From contig JAYKKR010000054.1 of the NCBI GenBank assembly GCA_036971615.1, positions 62,001-126,000 on the forward strand: a stretch of 64,000 nucleotides of DNA. Reading direction: 5' to 3'. A program made the translations under genes and the position numbers. Origin of the DNA: Amyloporia xantha. Lineage: Eukaryota > Basidiomycota > Agaricomycetes > Polyporales > Adustoporiaceae. Each line of letters opens with the position of its first letter. The first letter of the stretch is position 1. Of this stretch, positions 1 to 13,247 are shown in pieces. The notes beneath the pieces were generated by a model, which saw nothing but the letters and a program-made list of their open reading frames with translations, was not told where the DNA came from and ran no database searches.

Positions 1-2339
1 TTAATAGTATCCCTTGTCAGCAAGAAGCAAGACGACTGACAGAGGGCTAGATTCATACAGTTGAGGAGAAGACGGACAGTACCGACGGGCAATGTGAGAG
101 GACCACGGGTGGTAACGCGCAGTTCCAATTTCGGACCGATCATAATCGTACGGAATAACTGAGAAGTCTCGTTCCTTTGAGTGTTATAGAGGACGAATTT
201 GAGGATTCTGACTGATTGACGAGCAGGGTGTGACCTTCTGGCGAATCGGCTTGCGGTCGCAGTTTCGAAAGCAGAGCCAAGCACAGAACCGGCCGATCCA
301 ATCACAAGACCGCATTTCGAACTTCAGTATGCCTAGCCCTGGAGTGTTAGGAGGGAACATTTCGGAAAATATTAATACGCACGGGAAATTTGTTCAACCC
401 CTTGTTTTCGACCTGCTGGACAGAGGAAGATTATCGGCAGCTGTCTCGTCAAACTGTATGATTAGATATAGCCCTGGAGTCCAGAACATAATCATTTCGT
501 ACTCAGTCCGAGGTCCACTGCCTTCTCGCTCGTCGCGTCTGCGTGAACTTAAGGATCACCTGCCCGACCAGACATCACCTGCCGAGCGCGTCGATTTCAG
601 GGATGTAGATGTATGGCGGGGTCATTCATGAAATTCCCCGCCTGCAACTAGTGACCCAGCCCGCCTGCCTGACTGCCCCGAGGGCTGCATGCGAGTGGCA
701 CACACAGTATGGTGGGGGGTTGATACGATCCCACAAACAGCTGGTCATCTTCTGCCATTGTGAGTCAAAGAGAACAAAAAACAGATTTCAGCAGTGTCAT
801 TAGAACTCCCAACACCAGACCCGTACCTTCGGAAAAATCATCCGGCCACCGTGAGCGAATCAGAGGTGATCAACAACGGTCCCGCCATCTGATAAGCGAG
901 TTCCTTGTCCTCAACCTAGCCATCGGAACATTTCCCCACAAAGTGGAGTGGGAGGAGACAGTGGATTGGGGGGAGAACTCCGCCGCAAGCGCGGTAAAGC
1001 TGCGAGAAGCACTAAATGACTGAATGGTTCCTTCATTGCGGGGGTGGACAAGTGGCTCGGCAGCGAGCAATAACATGCGAGCCGACAGCGTGATGCAGAC
1101 TGGTGATCGTCCCGTCAATGGCTACAAGGAGAACAAATCGGATAAATAACGTCGCGAATTGGCTGAGCCTCTGACATAATGACTGAGACATTCAGCCTAC
1201 GTTGGGATCGGTAAAAGCACAGGCAACGCGGATTCGTCACGGACCATTGGGTAGGCGGGGCCGACCTATGCCCATCAACTAAATCTGTTCACAGGAAACG
1301 CAACCGAATAGCGAACCTTGAGCTAGAAGGGCGTCACTTGATGCAGGTATATCTTGTGCCCTTGAGAAGCGTATGAAACCTTGTCCAACAGGCTTCTAGC
1401 GGTGTGAGCGTTGATTGTGGAATGGACAACATATAGTAAGGATAGCTACCAGAGCTTCAGCGATGGGAAAAGCGCTACTAGTACGAGAACTGTTAACCGC
1501 CCGCAGTGACATTGGCAGATATGTATTGTGGAGTGCCGCTCCGGAGATATCTGTCATGACATCCCCAAAGCAAGCCGCAGGGAGGTCATAAGAATGAGCA
1601 GCTGAGAAGGTCTAAAGAAGACATACCGGATTTGCTGGCGTATTCCATAGGAACTTGGGCTGCAGGATGTGGATGTACCCATCGCTCTGTAGCCTGTTGT
1701 GAGAGACAATGTAACCAATATAGTTAGAATCTCAAAAACCAGGCCAATATTTGGCTATGACTTTGCAGGGTGCCAAGCAACGACAAGCTTGATCTGGTAT
1801 GTAGTTTTCGATAGTATCCGCTGCACTACCGGAGCCTTAATCGACTAAGACGACGTTCACAGATGTGACAGGTATCAGGTCTGTGTTCAAGGTATTTTGA
1901 TCTGCACGTCTCAGTAGGCCAGTCAGGCGTAAGAGTAGCGCCTCTCACGGATGCATAACGTAAGTCATGCATTATCTGTATGATGAACGACTCACACGGA
2001 AAACTGCAGACATTTCTGCTGCCTAAGATAACAACGGCGCCGTTCTGGCGATACAATTGAACGATATATTGAGGTTCGATTGAAACTTGCATTCGAATAT
2101 GCTATACATAAGGAAACGTTACATAGCAGTGCCACGCACTTCTGCTCAACACATCGGCCGTCCTCGGGGTTTCGAGTGCCTGCGACTCGCACCACGCAGT
2201 TCGGACAGGTTGAAAGCGTCATTTTGTTGAGGCAAGGTGAGTGCTCGGGCTTGCTAAAACGAGAAGAAACGGTATTCACTGTGGGCTTCGAAATGGTCCT
2301 GTTGACATATGACCTGAGATGACCGGTATTGGAGCATGA
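1..2339. other. No supported gene
   Basis: I find no reading frame here that I recognise or that extends through plausible introns into a longer protein. The open frames are short (up to about 130 codons), overlap on both strands and show no domain motif. The right part is the 3' flank of the F-box gene that ends at 2340. A small lineage-specific gene cannot be excluded. Confidence 0.5.
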
Positions 2340-4101
2340 TTAAAGGAAACTGACCATCACAGCAACGCCATCCTCTAGCAAGAATGCTTCAGTCTCTTCT
2401 TCTGCGTCATCCTCCTCCTCATCGGGCGTCTTCTGTGCTCTGGGTACTAGGATCTTGGTGATATGGTATGGTAGTGAAGTCTTGATGGGTTCCTCGAAGA
2501 AGACATTATCAAATACGGTCGGTGAACACATGAGCGTTGTCGTCTCCAACATTGATGGCCTCAACCTCTCCACATGTTCTTGTACTTCCAGCCGTACTCG
2601 CAAAGGGTTGAAATCATACACCTCGAACCGGAGGTCGGAGGGAAAACTGGGAAAACTGGGACATTCGACAAGCGCCTTCCATCCTGATATATAATTGCAC
2701 AACCCCTTCACCCCCTGATCGGCAAAGAGCAGCCGCGTGTTTGTTGGTCCCCAGTCACGCCATCTGTACACTCTTCGGTCCTTGGCCTGCTGTGATCGTT
2801 TGAGACATGAAAAGATCACGGATGCTGGTATGAAGAGATTGAAGTAAGCAATCCCAAAGTCCCTGTCACGGAGCTTGAGATTGAACGTGACCGCGAAAAG
2901 CACATCTTGGGGAGATGTGTGGAAAGGAACACGATGGTGTGAACTTGGCGTTGAGGCCAAGCCGTCATAAGATCTGATCCATAAGTCCGAGACGACATAC
3001 GGCGGGGCGATCCGCGGTAGTTCTAACGAGCATTCGAACGCCTCGAGAAATGTTAAATTGCCTGTCACGATCGAACCATTGTCAATTTCGTATACACGAA
3101 GGCTTGCCTGTCCGTCAGACACGACGGAAAGTATGATATAGCGATCACCCAAGAACGCATACGAAGCAACGTGAGGTTCTGGACATAGAGTATATACGTT
3201 CTGTACACGTCTTCAGATTGCATGAAAACCATGGCAGGTTGATTACAAAGGATACTTACCCACAACAATTTTCCAGTTTTCCAATTCCACACCCGCAGAC
3301 GGGAGTTAGGAGCCCGTGAGTGGCCATATAAGACCTGCCAGGCCACAAAATCGGTCCATAGGCATGAGGAATAAGTGATCACGTCGTCATCAGGATCTGA
3401 ACCCGTTTCTAGCACCACATGTGAAGTAACGGTTTGAGCCGCATGGGCTATCGGAAAGATATGGAGACGACCCAAATGTGACATTCTGATTTCGGATTTC
3501 GTCATGAGATGACTCGTATCGGATGATATTATATGAAACAATGCTTACCCATGTTGTTCCAAATCCTCCAGGACAAGGAGGAGATCCTGTGCAGTATTGA
3601 TATATATTCCCGACACAGGAAACTGCACATCTTCAGCTTTGATCACCCAATGTCGCTCATCAATTTCTCGGGGGGCTGAGGGAATCCGTGCAACATGCAG
3701 GTCACCGACGGCAGTGAGCTCCACGACAGTGTTTGAAGAAGCTGAGACGATAGATCCAGAGCATTGAAGTGAAAATTTGGAAGTGAAGCGGGGGGCACGC
3801 CAATTGGCCTCCAGCCGCTGCAGCATACCGAGTTTTTCGGCGGTGGACAGCCTACTTGCAGCGCCATCTACCATTCCGGCAACCGCGAGTTCGAGCCTGT
3901 ACTTGAAGCGCAAATTGTTCTTGATGATTTGGAAAAAACATGAACAGACCTATACATGTCAGATTTGAGTAAGGCATGGGTGGTAAGGCATCTTGTACTT
4001 ACTCGCTTGCAAACAAGCAAGTCCTGTAAACAAAGCTCATCTAGTACCAGCCCAAGTAACTCAACGGGTAGCATGAGCAGGGTCATGGCAGTAGGATGCA
4101 T
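2340..4101 (-). CDS. F-box protein
   Basis: This gene probably encodes a substrate adaptor of an SCF ubiquitin ligase. The N-terminus has an F-box-like segment (LPVELLGLVLDELCLQDLL, then CKRV). Exon 1 ends at a GTAAGT donor near 4003, and the next exon reads VCSCFFQIIKNNLRFKYRLE. This matches the usual layout of basidiomycete F-box proteins, where the F-box is followed by 'RYKLELAVAGM'. The rest lies in three more exons, roughly 3913-3545, 3541-3065 and 3152-2340, and resembles the WD/beta-propeller-like C-terminal region of this family without clear repeats that I can count. The last exon ends with an acidic stretch (DEEEDDAEEETEAF). The start may be 4101 or the in-frame Met at 4086, since the F-box begins just after either. 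The target substrate cannot be inferred. Confidence 0.75.
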
Positions 4102-5456
4102 GCCAAAGGAGATAAATTTCGGAAAATGTTCTGGTAATGCATGAGGTATTGGTGAAGGGAGGGTCAGTTGGCGCGCTTAAGCCTCACAAAGAATCTGCGA
4201 GGACTGACGATATCGATCAGCGGTATAGAAGGGGTAGGGACTTGTCTTTCGCGAGATCTCTGAGTAAGAGTGGTATTTTTAAGGGATTCGGAGTGACGCT
4301 ATAAGCTGGTGGTGGCAGAAGAAGGAAGAGCGAGGGTTGCACGCGAGTCAGGTTCTTTTGAGCCACTCGATTGCACGATTCACGTGATCGTGCTGTGGCG
4401 CCCACAACTTTGAGGCCAAGCTGGCAAGCGAGATAAAGAAAGGAAGTTGGCTCTCTGAATGCCTCAAGACTAAAGCCGGACAAATTGTTCCTCTTAGCCT
4501 GTATTTCTCTATCATGAAACAAGTTCATTAACAGTAGATATAGGAGGGTCTCATCATTCGTCTATCGTTGCGCTTCCACCTGCTCCTCAGTGGGGGTAAG
4601 CGTCTTTAAATTTGTGAATAGTATATCTCATGAACGAATCAAGAACTAATACTCTTGTACCGCGGAAAGAGCCATCCGCGACACCATAACAGGAAAAGAC
4701 AAGGCGTGTGATCCAACGGGGGGAAATCCCAACGTGTTGCTGATCACCATTCTGTCTAGATCTGTCTGTGACTGCTACATAGAAACAGAACCAAATGCAT
4801 TGTGGGACCGGTCCTCGACACTCATCAATGACACAGCCGAGCTTTGCTCATAATTCGTATACAATGTCGCGGTGTATGGTACTCACTCCGTGTTAAAGTT
4901 TGTGATTTTCGGAGACCACATTCGGGAGGGGGAGAGAAAATATTGTTTAAGGCGGGTCAAAATGAATTTTCGCAAGGTATATATTGTCAACGGACAAGCG
5001 AATAGGACTGTTCCGACCGTTAACATGAGCATGCTCAAGACATGGTTGACGTACCACTGCTGCAGAAAGCATCAAGGATTCACATTCACAAATGTGCAGA
5101 CGTTCGAAATAGTCGCTCAACACGACAATAACTGCAGTGGATGTGGATCAATTGTTGACATGACTTTGGTACGCAGCCACACTGTCAGTCTTCCGTTCGT
5201 CCGCAACAACGATCATGGTAATCATGCTGGAAAGAATCAACCGTGACTAGACAAGACACCATACAGAGCGTGAAAATCTCCCACGATGTACTTCACTCGG
5301 TCGGTGAAAGCGAAATGCCCTAGAATCTGTTGCGAAAATTGAAAGGCATTTTCCGGAAGCGTGCTGCCCCCTCTGGGGTAAATCAACTTTGACGGTAGAA
5401 GAGATCAAGTGTTCATTCATCTTGTATGATCATTGTCAGGCCGTACAGTTGACTCT
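4102..5456. other. Intergenic; one unconfirmed small ORF
   Basis: This is the stretch between the F-box gene promoter side and the 3' end of the aldo/keto reductase gene. A 124-codon plus-strand frame at 4872-5246 with a CxxC pair is the only open frame of any size. I recognise nothing in it, and it has no obvious promoter element, so I do not call it a gene. Confidence 0.45.
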
Positions 5457-7362
5457 TTAGTACGGATAATCGTCAAAGATATCAAAGTCGAGACCCCAGT
5501 CCTTCGAAGGATTTATGACGCGCCGCGGAGGATGAGACGTGGCCGCCTCTTCAAGCTTATCGAACAGGTCCTCAGGCAATGCATACACTACATAGCAAAG
5601 CAGAGTTCAGCTACAGTCCCAAAATTGAAACTGAAGTAGAGTACCGTGGAAGTTCTCTTCAACACGCGAGGGCGTAACGCTTTTGGGCAGGACAATAGTC
5701 TGTTCCCACGCCAGTCAATCGTCAGTTATTATAAGAGATGGGCGTCGGCTTACCCCTCGCTGGACGTGCCATGAGATGATGGCTTGAGCAGGCGTTATAC
5801 CGAGCTCCATAGCGATGGCCTGTACTTCGGGCACCTCGAGCGTTTCCTTGACTTGACGAGAGCTTCCAAGCGGAGAGTACGCCTCCAGGAGCATGCCGTT
5901 CTCTTTAGACCATGCAAGGAGCTCAGGCTGTGGGTTCCAGTAGTTGAGCTCGACCTGGTTCACGGCGGGCTGAACTTTGAGCGGATTGCCGGTGAGGTTT
6001 TTGATTCTGCACGCATACAAAATTGGCACTTCCGGGTTACACCAGTCAACATAATCCAGACTGACCTCTCTATGTTGAAGCTATCGATGAATTTGTTCTA
6101 TAAATAAACAGAGAAGAGGACCCGATGGAATGCGAGGTACGCACTTGCTCACACCGATGTTGCGCACCTTCCCCTTCTCGACCATACTCTCGAGCTTCTG
6201 CCAAGTTGGGTACGGGTCCGCAGTCAACTCTTCATCAATTTCTGTGGAGTCTTTCTTGAATGCAATCGGCCTAGTGTTGCAGTGACATTGAAAAGATGAT
6301 TTAGCGAGAATATAAAAGAGAACATACCAGTGAATCAGGTACAGGTCGAGGTAATCCGTCTGCAGGTGACTGAGCGTCTCGTCCAAGACGGGCTCAATGT
6401 CCTCCGGCGAGTGGAAACTGTTCCACAGCTATAGAGTCGCACTGTCAGAGGAGTCGACACCCAAAAAGAAGAGCATCTGCAGACCTTGGAAGTAAGCCAC
6501 AGCTCCTCGCGGGGAACACCGCTCTCTTTGATAGCCTGGCCAACTTCCGCTTCATTCTGCATTTAACGGTCAGATTTCAACGCTAGGGAAAGTTTCCAAA
6601 AGTCTGATCATAGGAATTGACCCGAGCAATTCAGGGAGCCCGGATCATGTAGAAAGAACGTCCTGGCATGAACATGTAGATTTCGAATTTTCAACGAGTG
6701 GATCAAATTGGAAAGCAATAGTCTCGATGACGGTGAAGGTTTAAGAAAGGAACAGATTCTTACCGCATACCTCCACGCGCCATCGATGTGTTTGTACCCG
6801 GTCCTCAGCGCAGCGTTTACAGCTACGCCGACCTCGCCCCCACCAGCCTGCCAAACACCTACCATCAACAATATGCTCAACGTGCATGGTCACACATAAG
6901 AAAAGATTCACAGTACCGAGCGCGACCGCAGGAATCTCATCGCCCGACGGAAGCGTGTAGTGCGTGGGGAGCGCCGGGACGCGCACGTTCTTCCCCTCAT
7001 CTTGGCTGCCAGTGGTACACCCACAGGAGTCGAAGAACACCCCGGGCGCGATGTGGCATGCTAAGAAATAAGCCGAGGCGGTGCAGAATATCAGGATGGC
7101 CAGCCAGAAGTTGAGCTGGATCAGCCTTGTGTAGTAGGCGTGCCACTGGACGTAGGCGTCGTAGTGACCGCGGCGCGTCCGCGAGCCAGTTGCCAACTCT
7201 GCATCTTCAGTGGGCAAGGGTGCATAAAGGACAGGCGGTTCTGTGAAAATTCAGAATGATCATCAGCGCGTGTGTGTGCGTTTCATAAGTTGGTTGAGCC
7301 CGCCTTTGAGGCAAGTTCAACGACAGCGTTTACTCACTAGAACCTGTCGTCTTTTCCGACAT
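5457..7362 (-). CDS. Aldo/keto reductase with N-terminal membrane anchor
   Basis: This gene encodes an NADPH-dependent aldo/keto reductase. The catalytic tetrad is visible: Asp in GYKHIDGAWRYA, Tyr in RYA/NEAEV, Lys in LWLTSK and His in DLYLIHW. A PAVNQVELNYWNPQ block, an IISWHVQRG helix and IVLPKSVTPSRVEEN (cofactor phosphate binding) complete the barrel. The last exon ends in DIFDDYPY. A short first exon (7362-7338, MSEKTTGSS) joins 7240 by a clean GTGAGT...CACAG intron. Exon 2 carries a hydrophobic segment (LNFWLAILIFCTASAYFLAC) before the barrel opens with YTLPSGDEIPAVALG. Further junctions that fit are ALG/VWQAGGGEV, RYA/NEAEV and HW/PIAFKK. Family members are normally soluble and about 300 residues long, so the roughly 95-residue anchored leader is unusual. 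The substrate is unknown. Confidence 0.85.
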
Positions 7363-7914
7363 TGCTTGAAGTTGATAAGGGTTTGGGTGAAAAAGAATGT
7401 GAACCTGGTCTTGACCTGGCCAATTTCCTGGTGGGTTATCGATATGAGCTTATCCACTAACCGCATTGCGCAACTCATACGCCAAGGTTCGTCGACTTGC
7501 TGTGGCGGGCCGTCTCCTGCCGTCTCCCTCATTTCGTGTGGAATTCAAAGCACATTTACATCTAATTATGTGTATGCATTCCAAGCCGAATGTACAGCGC
7601 ACGTGAGACACATATCTAGCATAGACATGCAAGTCCAGGTCAAACGAGCGTGCAAAGAATAGCCGACGGGTATCATAATGTCGAGTATGTACCCCACCCA
7701 CAGAACTACGTGTCGGAGTGAGGAGGGGAGAAATGACGTTGCGTATGGTCCGTCAGCCGATGAATGAGGACGTGGAAAACATGCAAAAGTAAGGCAGAGA
7801 GCAGCAAGGAAGATGAGGAAAAATAGGGGAGATAAGTACGACGAAAACAGGATGGTAATATTTCGTCAAGTCCACTACACCGACATCAGTCACATCAGTC
7901 CACAATGAAACGCA
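7363..7914. other. Intergenic between reductase start and ROT1 3' end
   Basis: This contains the upstream region of the aldo/keto reductase gene and the 3' flank of ROT1. Both genes are on the minus strand. I see no additional gene, and the ORFs here overlap each other without recognisable content. Confidence 0.5.
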
Positions 7915-9096
7915 TCACAGGAAAAGTGAGGTCACGCCGATCGTCATGACTGCCGCCGTCAGCCCCGCAACACCTATCAAGCTCCATCCTTGCCTCGTCC
8001 GTGCACCTGCGCTGACCTTCGCGTCCGACCTCGCCACTATATCCTCTGTCGTAGTGTTGCGCAGGTTCCGGGTAGGCAGCATATTAGGTGTGACGGAGAT
8101 AAGGTTTTGCTGCGCAAGCGGACTTCCATCATATTGGTAAAGCTGGAGCTGGTATCCGAGTATGGGATCGAGGAAGATGCCCCATGACTGGTAAATTTCT
8201 GTGTCGTTGTAGTCCTCAATGAAGTTCGACACTGCGGCACATGCGTCTTGAATCTGCTGGAACCCGTCTCCAAATGGAACCATGTAGATTGAACCGTTCG
8301 ATAGTAGCTGGTACTGCCCATGGCACCAGTTCATCACTCCCGTGATACAATGCGGCGATGTTCCTGTGTGATAATTATGAGTAGTGAATTATAATTTGAT
8401 GTAGCTTCCCTCCTCTTGGCTGGCTGCCATTCATGGTGTAGAGTGGAAACTCACCATTACTTGTGTATCGGTATCTCGCAATCTCGTAGTATCCGTCGTC
8501 GGTGCTGCATGACAATGTCCGTTAGTGTTGATTCCCTTTAATCGGTATAGCGCGATCTCGAGACACAGCCAGGATGATGTGCACGGTCTATCCTATTCAA
8601 AAAGGCGGCGAAACGGTGACGGTCACCGAAGATCGTCGTCGGTCAATGTCGCAGATGACAAACGCTCTGTCCGAGCGCTCTGTGGCGGCGGACTGATGAG
8701 ATAATTTGTAGAGCAGGCAGCCCCACCACCGAGGATCCCCCAGCGGTCTCAAGCATGACAATGGCAGCTTCGTGTCCAGCACTGCACCCACGACTGCCCC
8801 GAAGATCGCACAAGCCGGAGAAAAAAGACTACTCACAAGGAGTACGAGATTCCGCTAGTGTTTGGGTATGTGAACGTCCGATCAGCAGGATTTGCGAAGC
8901 CCTAAAACGGCCAAGTCAACGTTTCGAACGATAGCGCAACATCGTGTCAAAGCCGACGCACAGCACCGGTCTCCACATGATTGCTACCGGAGGACCAAGT
9001 ACCCCAAAGAGTGGTCGCGTTGTGCACCGGGGTGTATTGGATCTGCGCAACGGCAGAGAGGGACAGCGAGAGCAGTGCGAGAAAGTGAGCGAGCAT
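7915..9096 (-). CDS. ROT1: ROT1, ER chaperone for cell-wall synthesis
   Basis: Rot1 is a small ER membrane protein that helps fold glycoproteins needed for beta-1,6-glucan and general wall synthesis. The start at 9096 gives a clear signal peptide (MLAHFLALLSLSLSAVAQ) followed by the family hallmark LWGTWSSGS. Further exons carry GFANPADRTFTYPNTSGISY, FTDDGYYEIARYRYTSN and GTSPHCITGVMNWCHGQYQ. The last exon carries SIYMVPFGDGFQQIQDAC and ends in a C-terminal membrane helix (AGLTAAVMTIGVTSLFL). The order and spacing match fungal Rot1. One intron (8505-8836, 332 nt) is long for this genome. The gene is intact. N-glycosylation sequons (NGS, NDT, NTS) fit ER entry. Confidence 0.95.
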
Positions 9097-10004
9097 CGTG
9101 GTCGTTAGGAGGGGAACACGGCGCACGGCGTCGAGCGCACTGGGGCTGGCGAGGGTGGCGATGGGAGAAGGTAAGGAACGTTGTTTGGTCTTATTGAGCG
9201 CCGCAGTGGCAACCGCCGAAGAATCTCGCACACGCGCTGACCCTTCCGCCAGTGGTCGACGTCCATGTGGTCATCGCTTTTTTTCTGAGCTCTCGTCTCT
9301 GGCGCGTGTGGGCCGTGGCTTGAACTTGCACTGGGTAATCTGGGTTCAAACTTCAGTGGACTGGAGGACCAGAAAAATCTACACCTGCATGCCCTCATGG
9401 AAATGTAGCGAGAGCAACCGGACCAGGGACAATACGCGCTACCCCACTCGCTCGAGCTTTCATATAGATCGTCATAAATCTGTTTCATGCGCTCGCTGCT
9501 AGAATATATCGATTCACCCAAATGCATCTTATACGTGCACCGTAAAAATACCAGCGTAGCTGATCGCTATGCAGTATGTGGTGGCTGACGCTTGGCAGGT
9601 TTTATATTTCTGTGTGCTACCCCTAATTAATTCGGATTCCTCGCTATATTCTACTGTCCGGCGACATAACACCTACCCTTGAGTTGAGTCCTGTGAATAG
9701 CTCTTCTCTTCGGTCGCAATGTTATAGGTGAGATGCCAATATCTTATATTCGGCAAGCATTGGGTACTCCCGTCTCGCATACGTCATCTTGCGAGCTTGA
9801 AATGTGGCTCAGGTTCTACGAGTCCAAGCCATTGCAATGTCTATGCACGTTGCAATAGCACAACGTCGACCCATAACTTCAAACTAACATCCGTCCCGAA
9901 AAATGCTATCAATACACCATCCAGTAGAAATCGATCACTATATCAGAACATACAATGGTCCACAGGAAACACCCTCCGCAAATCCGCACAATCAAGGAAC
10001 GCGC
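9097..10004. other. ROT1 promoter side and PLD-gene 3' flank
   Basis: Open frames up to about 140 codons overlap here on both strands, but none has a recognisable motif. I see nothing I can support beyond the ROT1 upstream region. Confidence 0.5.
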
Positions 10005-12815
10005 TCAGAACCCACCCTTTCCCCTCACCCTCGCAATACTACCCTGCACGCCCTTAAAGAGCCCCGTCAACCCGCTCGTCACGCCAGTCGAGTCGGTGAG
10101 CTCGACGCCCTGCGCGTCGCGCCACACGCCGTCATGTCCGACGCGGTGCAGGTGTGTGTTCTGCACGCGGTGGATGGCGTCGAGCCATTCGCGGCAGATC
10201 TGCGGGCTGTCGATCAAGGCGTTCGCTTCTTGGCTGTGGAACCAGGATTGGACGTCTGAATAGGTGATGTATGAGTACGGGGGCATCAAGAAGAGAGGCT
10301 GTAGGAAGCACGTACCCATATTTCCATTGCCCGCGATACCCACTGCTTCGTCCACCACCATGAGTTTCACCTGAAGAAAGATTAATACGCGATGAGAAAT
10401 GCCAGGTCCAATATGCTTCACTCACGTGGCAATTCCTTTGCTGCAGGTGCGCGTTGATTGGCTTGACCTGATCTCTTGCTGTCGAGATATGCACCTCAGT
10501 ACGACATATCCAACTAAGCAATGAACGATACTGACCAGTGAACCAGTGATACTTCAACCTGTCCTTCTCGTGCTCCTCCAATTGCGCATACATGTTCCTC
10601 ACAACCTCCTCGTTCGTGCCTCCCTGCAGCGGCAGCGCTTCTCCGCCGTCATTAAATCCCACGTCCACGTACAGTATGCACTCCACGCCCCTGCGCACTG
10701 CGCTGAGCACTCCATCGACTACAGGCCCCGCGCTGAACGTCGGTGTCTGGATGAACACTTGTTTCTGTGCGTGCTTGAGGGCAGCAAGCCACGCAGAGTC
10801 TTGCGGGTTAAGAAGGGCCCGCTCATCGTTATTCGGCTTGCCATAAGGCGGGCGGTTCACAAGCGCTATGGGAACTTCGGAGTGCGGGGCATGGAGGACG
10901 TGCGGGGTATATTCTTCCTCTTGCGTCGGGTCGTAGGGGATTGTGGGCTGCGTATCTTGGTCGCCAGCATCTGAGAAATACAGAATATCAGCGTCCATAT
11001 GCGGTATTTGTATGGACAGGACAACATACTAATATGATCCGAGATAGACTGGTACCTGCCGGAAATGAAGGGCAGCCCGTCGCCCTCACCACCACCCACG
11101 TTCTCTTTCTCCAACTCACTGGAATCTTTGTCCCTAGCGTCATTCCCCACCCCACGCATCTTCCTCCACGCCTCCTCTCCTTTCTTCCCGTCCAGTAAGT
11201 GCGTTGATGCATACTCGCTCTCCATCCCGAACTTGTAGCCTTCCTGGGGCGCCTGGTACGGCTGGCCCAGAAGCGGCAGTGGCGGATGCATCGCCTTATA
11301 CCAGCTCACGAGCGACATGTCGTACAAACCGTCGACGATGGGACCTTCGAGATGTATCATCATCTCCATGTTCGGTCGGTCTTGGATGTTGTTCGAGCAG
11401 AGGAGCGCCATCTTCCGGTCGACAATCATGAATTTGCTGTGGAACGTCCCCAGCACAGGCCTACGCAAGAGCTCATCAGTCACTCATTAATTCACCACAT
11501 CGAACAGGCACTGGACAAGGAACCGATCAGGATTGAAGTCGAACGTACTGATGGAAGTTGACCACCTCGAGATCCACCCAAGGCATCTCGCTCTTCTTCG
11601 GCAACTTCACCTCGTCCTTCGTCCACTCGCCCTCGTCTACGTACACATGGCTCTCCGTGATCATCTTCAGGTTCGCCCTGTCATACATGAGCTTCACGAC
11701 CACCCTCCTCCCGCGCTGCTCCGCTCGGCGCGAGAGCTCTATGAGTGCATCGCAGATCTTCGTAGCAGATTTTGATGCTTGCCAGAAGTTGGTCGCGAGG
11801 AAAACTTCGTGTTCAGCCTTGATGATGCAATCGTAATGATGTTGGATGATATCCGGGATGCTATAACCTGGAGTCAGCGACCCAACTCCATTTGGATACC
11901 CTGGAACGCAAGCAAAGGCACGCACATAGATATAATGGAAAGATTAACCACTCCGCGTGAGCCAAGAAGTGGGGGCGAAACGGCTCCGGCCCAAGGGTCA
12001 ACATCTAGTGTTTTCAAAACGTCGTGATAGATCTGAATAGATAGGTGTCAGCTGAGGAAGAACTAGACCACAGGGCACGGTGGAGGCGTTGTCAATGTTG
12101 GATGTAGTACACCAGAAAAAACATAGATCAGATACACTCATTCTCAGGGGCAACACCGCACAATTTTCGTCTGCTTCTAGATAATCTAATGTCTATCGAG
12201 TCACCGGCATTATACAGACCACTATGAGCACCGACGCAACTTCCAATCACTACACCAAGGAGAAAGCGTGTGCATTGACTGATTTTGAGCGCATATATGC
12301 AGACTCTATGCGGTCATGCTTATATAAAACAGTACGAGATGGCTGTATGCGCGCATACAGCTTAGTGCTGAATATACGGGTCACTGCAGCGTCCCGATCG
12401 ACCCAAACGTGTGCATAGAGGACTGCAGAGAATCGCCCCGAATCATGACCCAACCGCATGCGGAACGCAAACATTATAACCAAAATGTGTCGGAGCCAAA
12501 GAGACATACCTTCAAGAATAAGTCACTCGGGCGCGACCCAAACTGTCCACACTCTGCAGCTCTGTCCAAATCCTCCTGCGTCGGATCGTCCTCTCGCGTC
12601 GCTTCCTTCGCTTCATCTGAGGTCTTCCCTGTCTGCAACATGCTTTTCACTGTCGCGAGGATACCGCCCGTCGCATTGGGCTTGTGAATCCCATGATGAT
12701 GTTCTGCATACAGGGTCTTGCCAAGCTCGCCAGGACTTGATTCAGGTGAGGCAGCATATGCGGCAGTGAGTGTCTTGTCGGAATGTGTGAGGTTGTATAC
12801 TCGTTCAGAGACCAT
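10005..12815 (-). CDS. Phospholipase D superfamily protein (two HKD motifs)
   Basis: The protein belongs to the PLD/nuclease superfamily, which hydrolyses or transfers phosphodiester bonds such as those of phospholipids. Both HxKxxxxD motifs are present: FHSKFMIVDRK, followed downstream by NIQDRPN, and CHVKLMVVDE, formed across an intron and followed by GIAGNGNMG. Other blocks are YDCIIKAEHEVFLATNFWQ before the first motif and KHAQKQVFIQTPTF before the second, as in bacterial and fungal cardiolipin-synthase-like PLDs. No PX or PH domain is seen, so it is not a classic Spo14-type PLD. The start at 12815 (MVSERVYNLTHSD) is the first Met of a clean exon that ends at 12510 with a GTATGT donor. 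The next exon starts at 12032 (IYHDVLKTLDVDPWAG), giving a 477-nt intron. The C-terminus reads LFKGVQGSIARVRGKGGF. Confidence 0.9.
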
Positions 12816-13247
12816 GATAGGAGAAGCAGAAATGAGGGAAAGGTGATAAGTGGGCGCCAGCTGAAGTGGTTGCAAGGCATTGTATTCTGGTCAACTCCAC
12901 TAAGGCTATGACGAGCTGGCACGCGCTGGGGAGTATAGACTGCGGGCTCCATGATCGAGCTGCCCAAAAGTCCGGGCCTTTTGCAAGCCAGCTGCAGATG
13001 CGACGGTCCATCGCGGCCCATCTCTAGAAGTAAGTCAGCATCCGCGAATATATACTTGGACAAGTGTGAGCGAATTTGTAAAGACACATCGACGAAGTGA
13101 TAATATGATCGTACATACTACGCGTCATCGCTCGATATGGCAATTACGCACGCACACGTGACCGCGACATGCGTCTGCGATTCATCCCTACTGTCGTTTA
13201 TCCTTCGCTCGATTTTGTTGCGCATCCATTCTGTTGTCGCCATCATA
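12816..13247. other. Divergent intergenic region
   Basis: This 432-bp gap lies between the divergent starts of the PLD-type gene (minus) and the NTPase-like gene (plus). It should contain both promoters. I see no clear TATA box or other named site. Confidence 0.5.

Noticed and set aside
9105..9527. A 140-codon minus-strand gene upstream of ROT1
   Set aside because: It overlaps a similar-length plus-strand frame and has no recognisable content; it is more likely promoter DNA.
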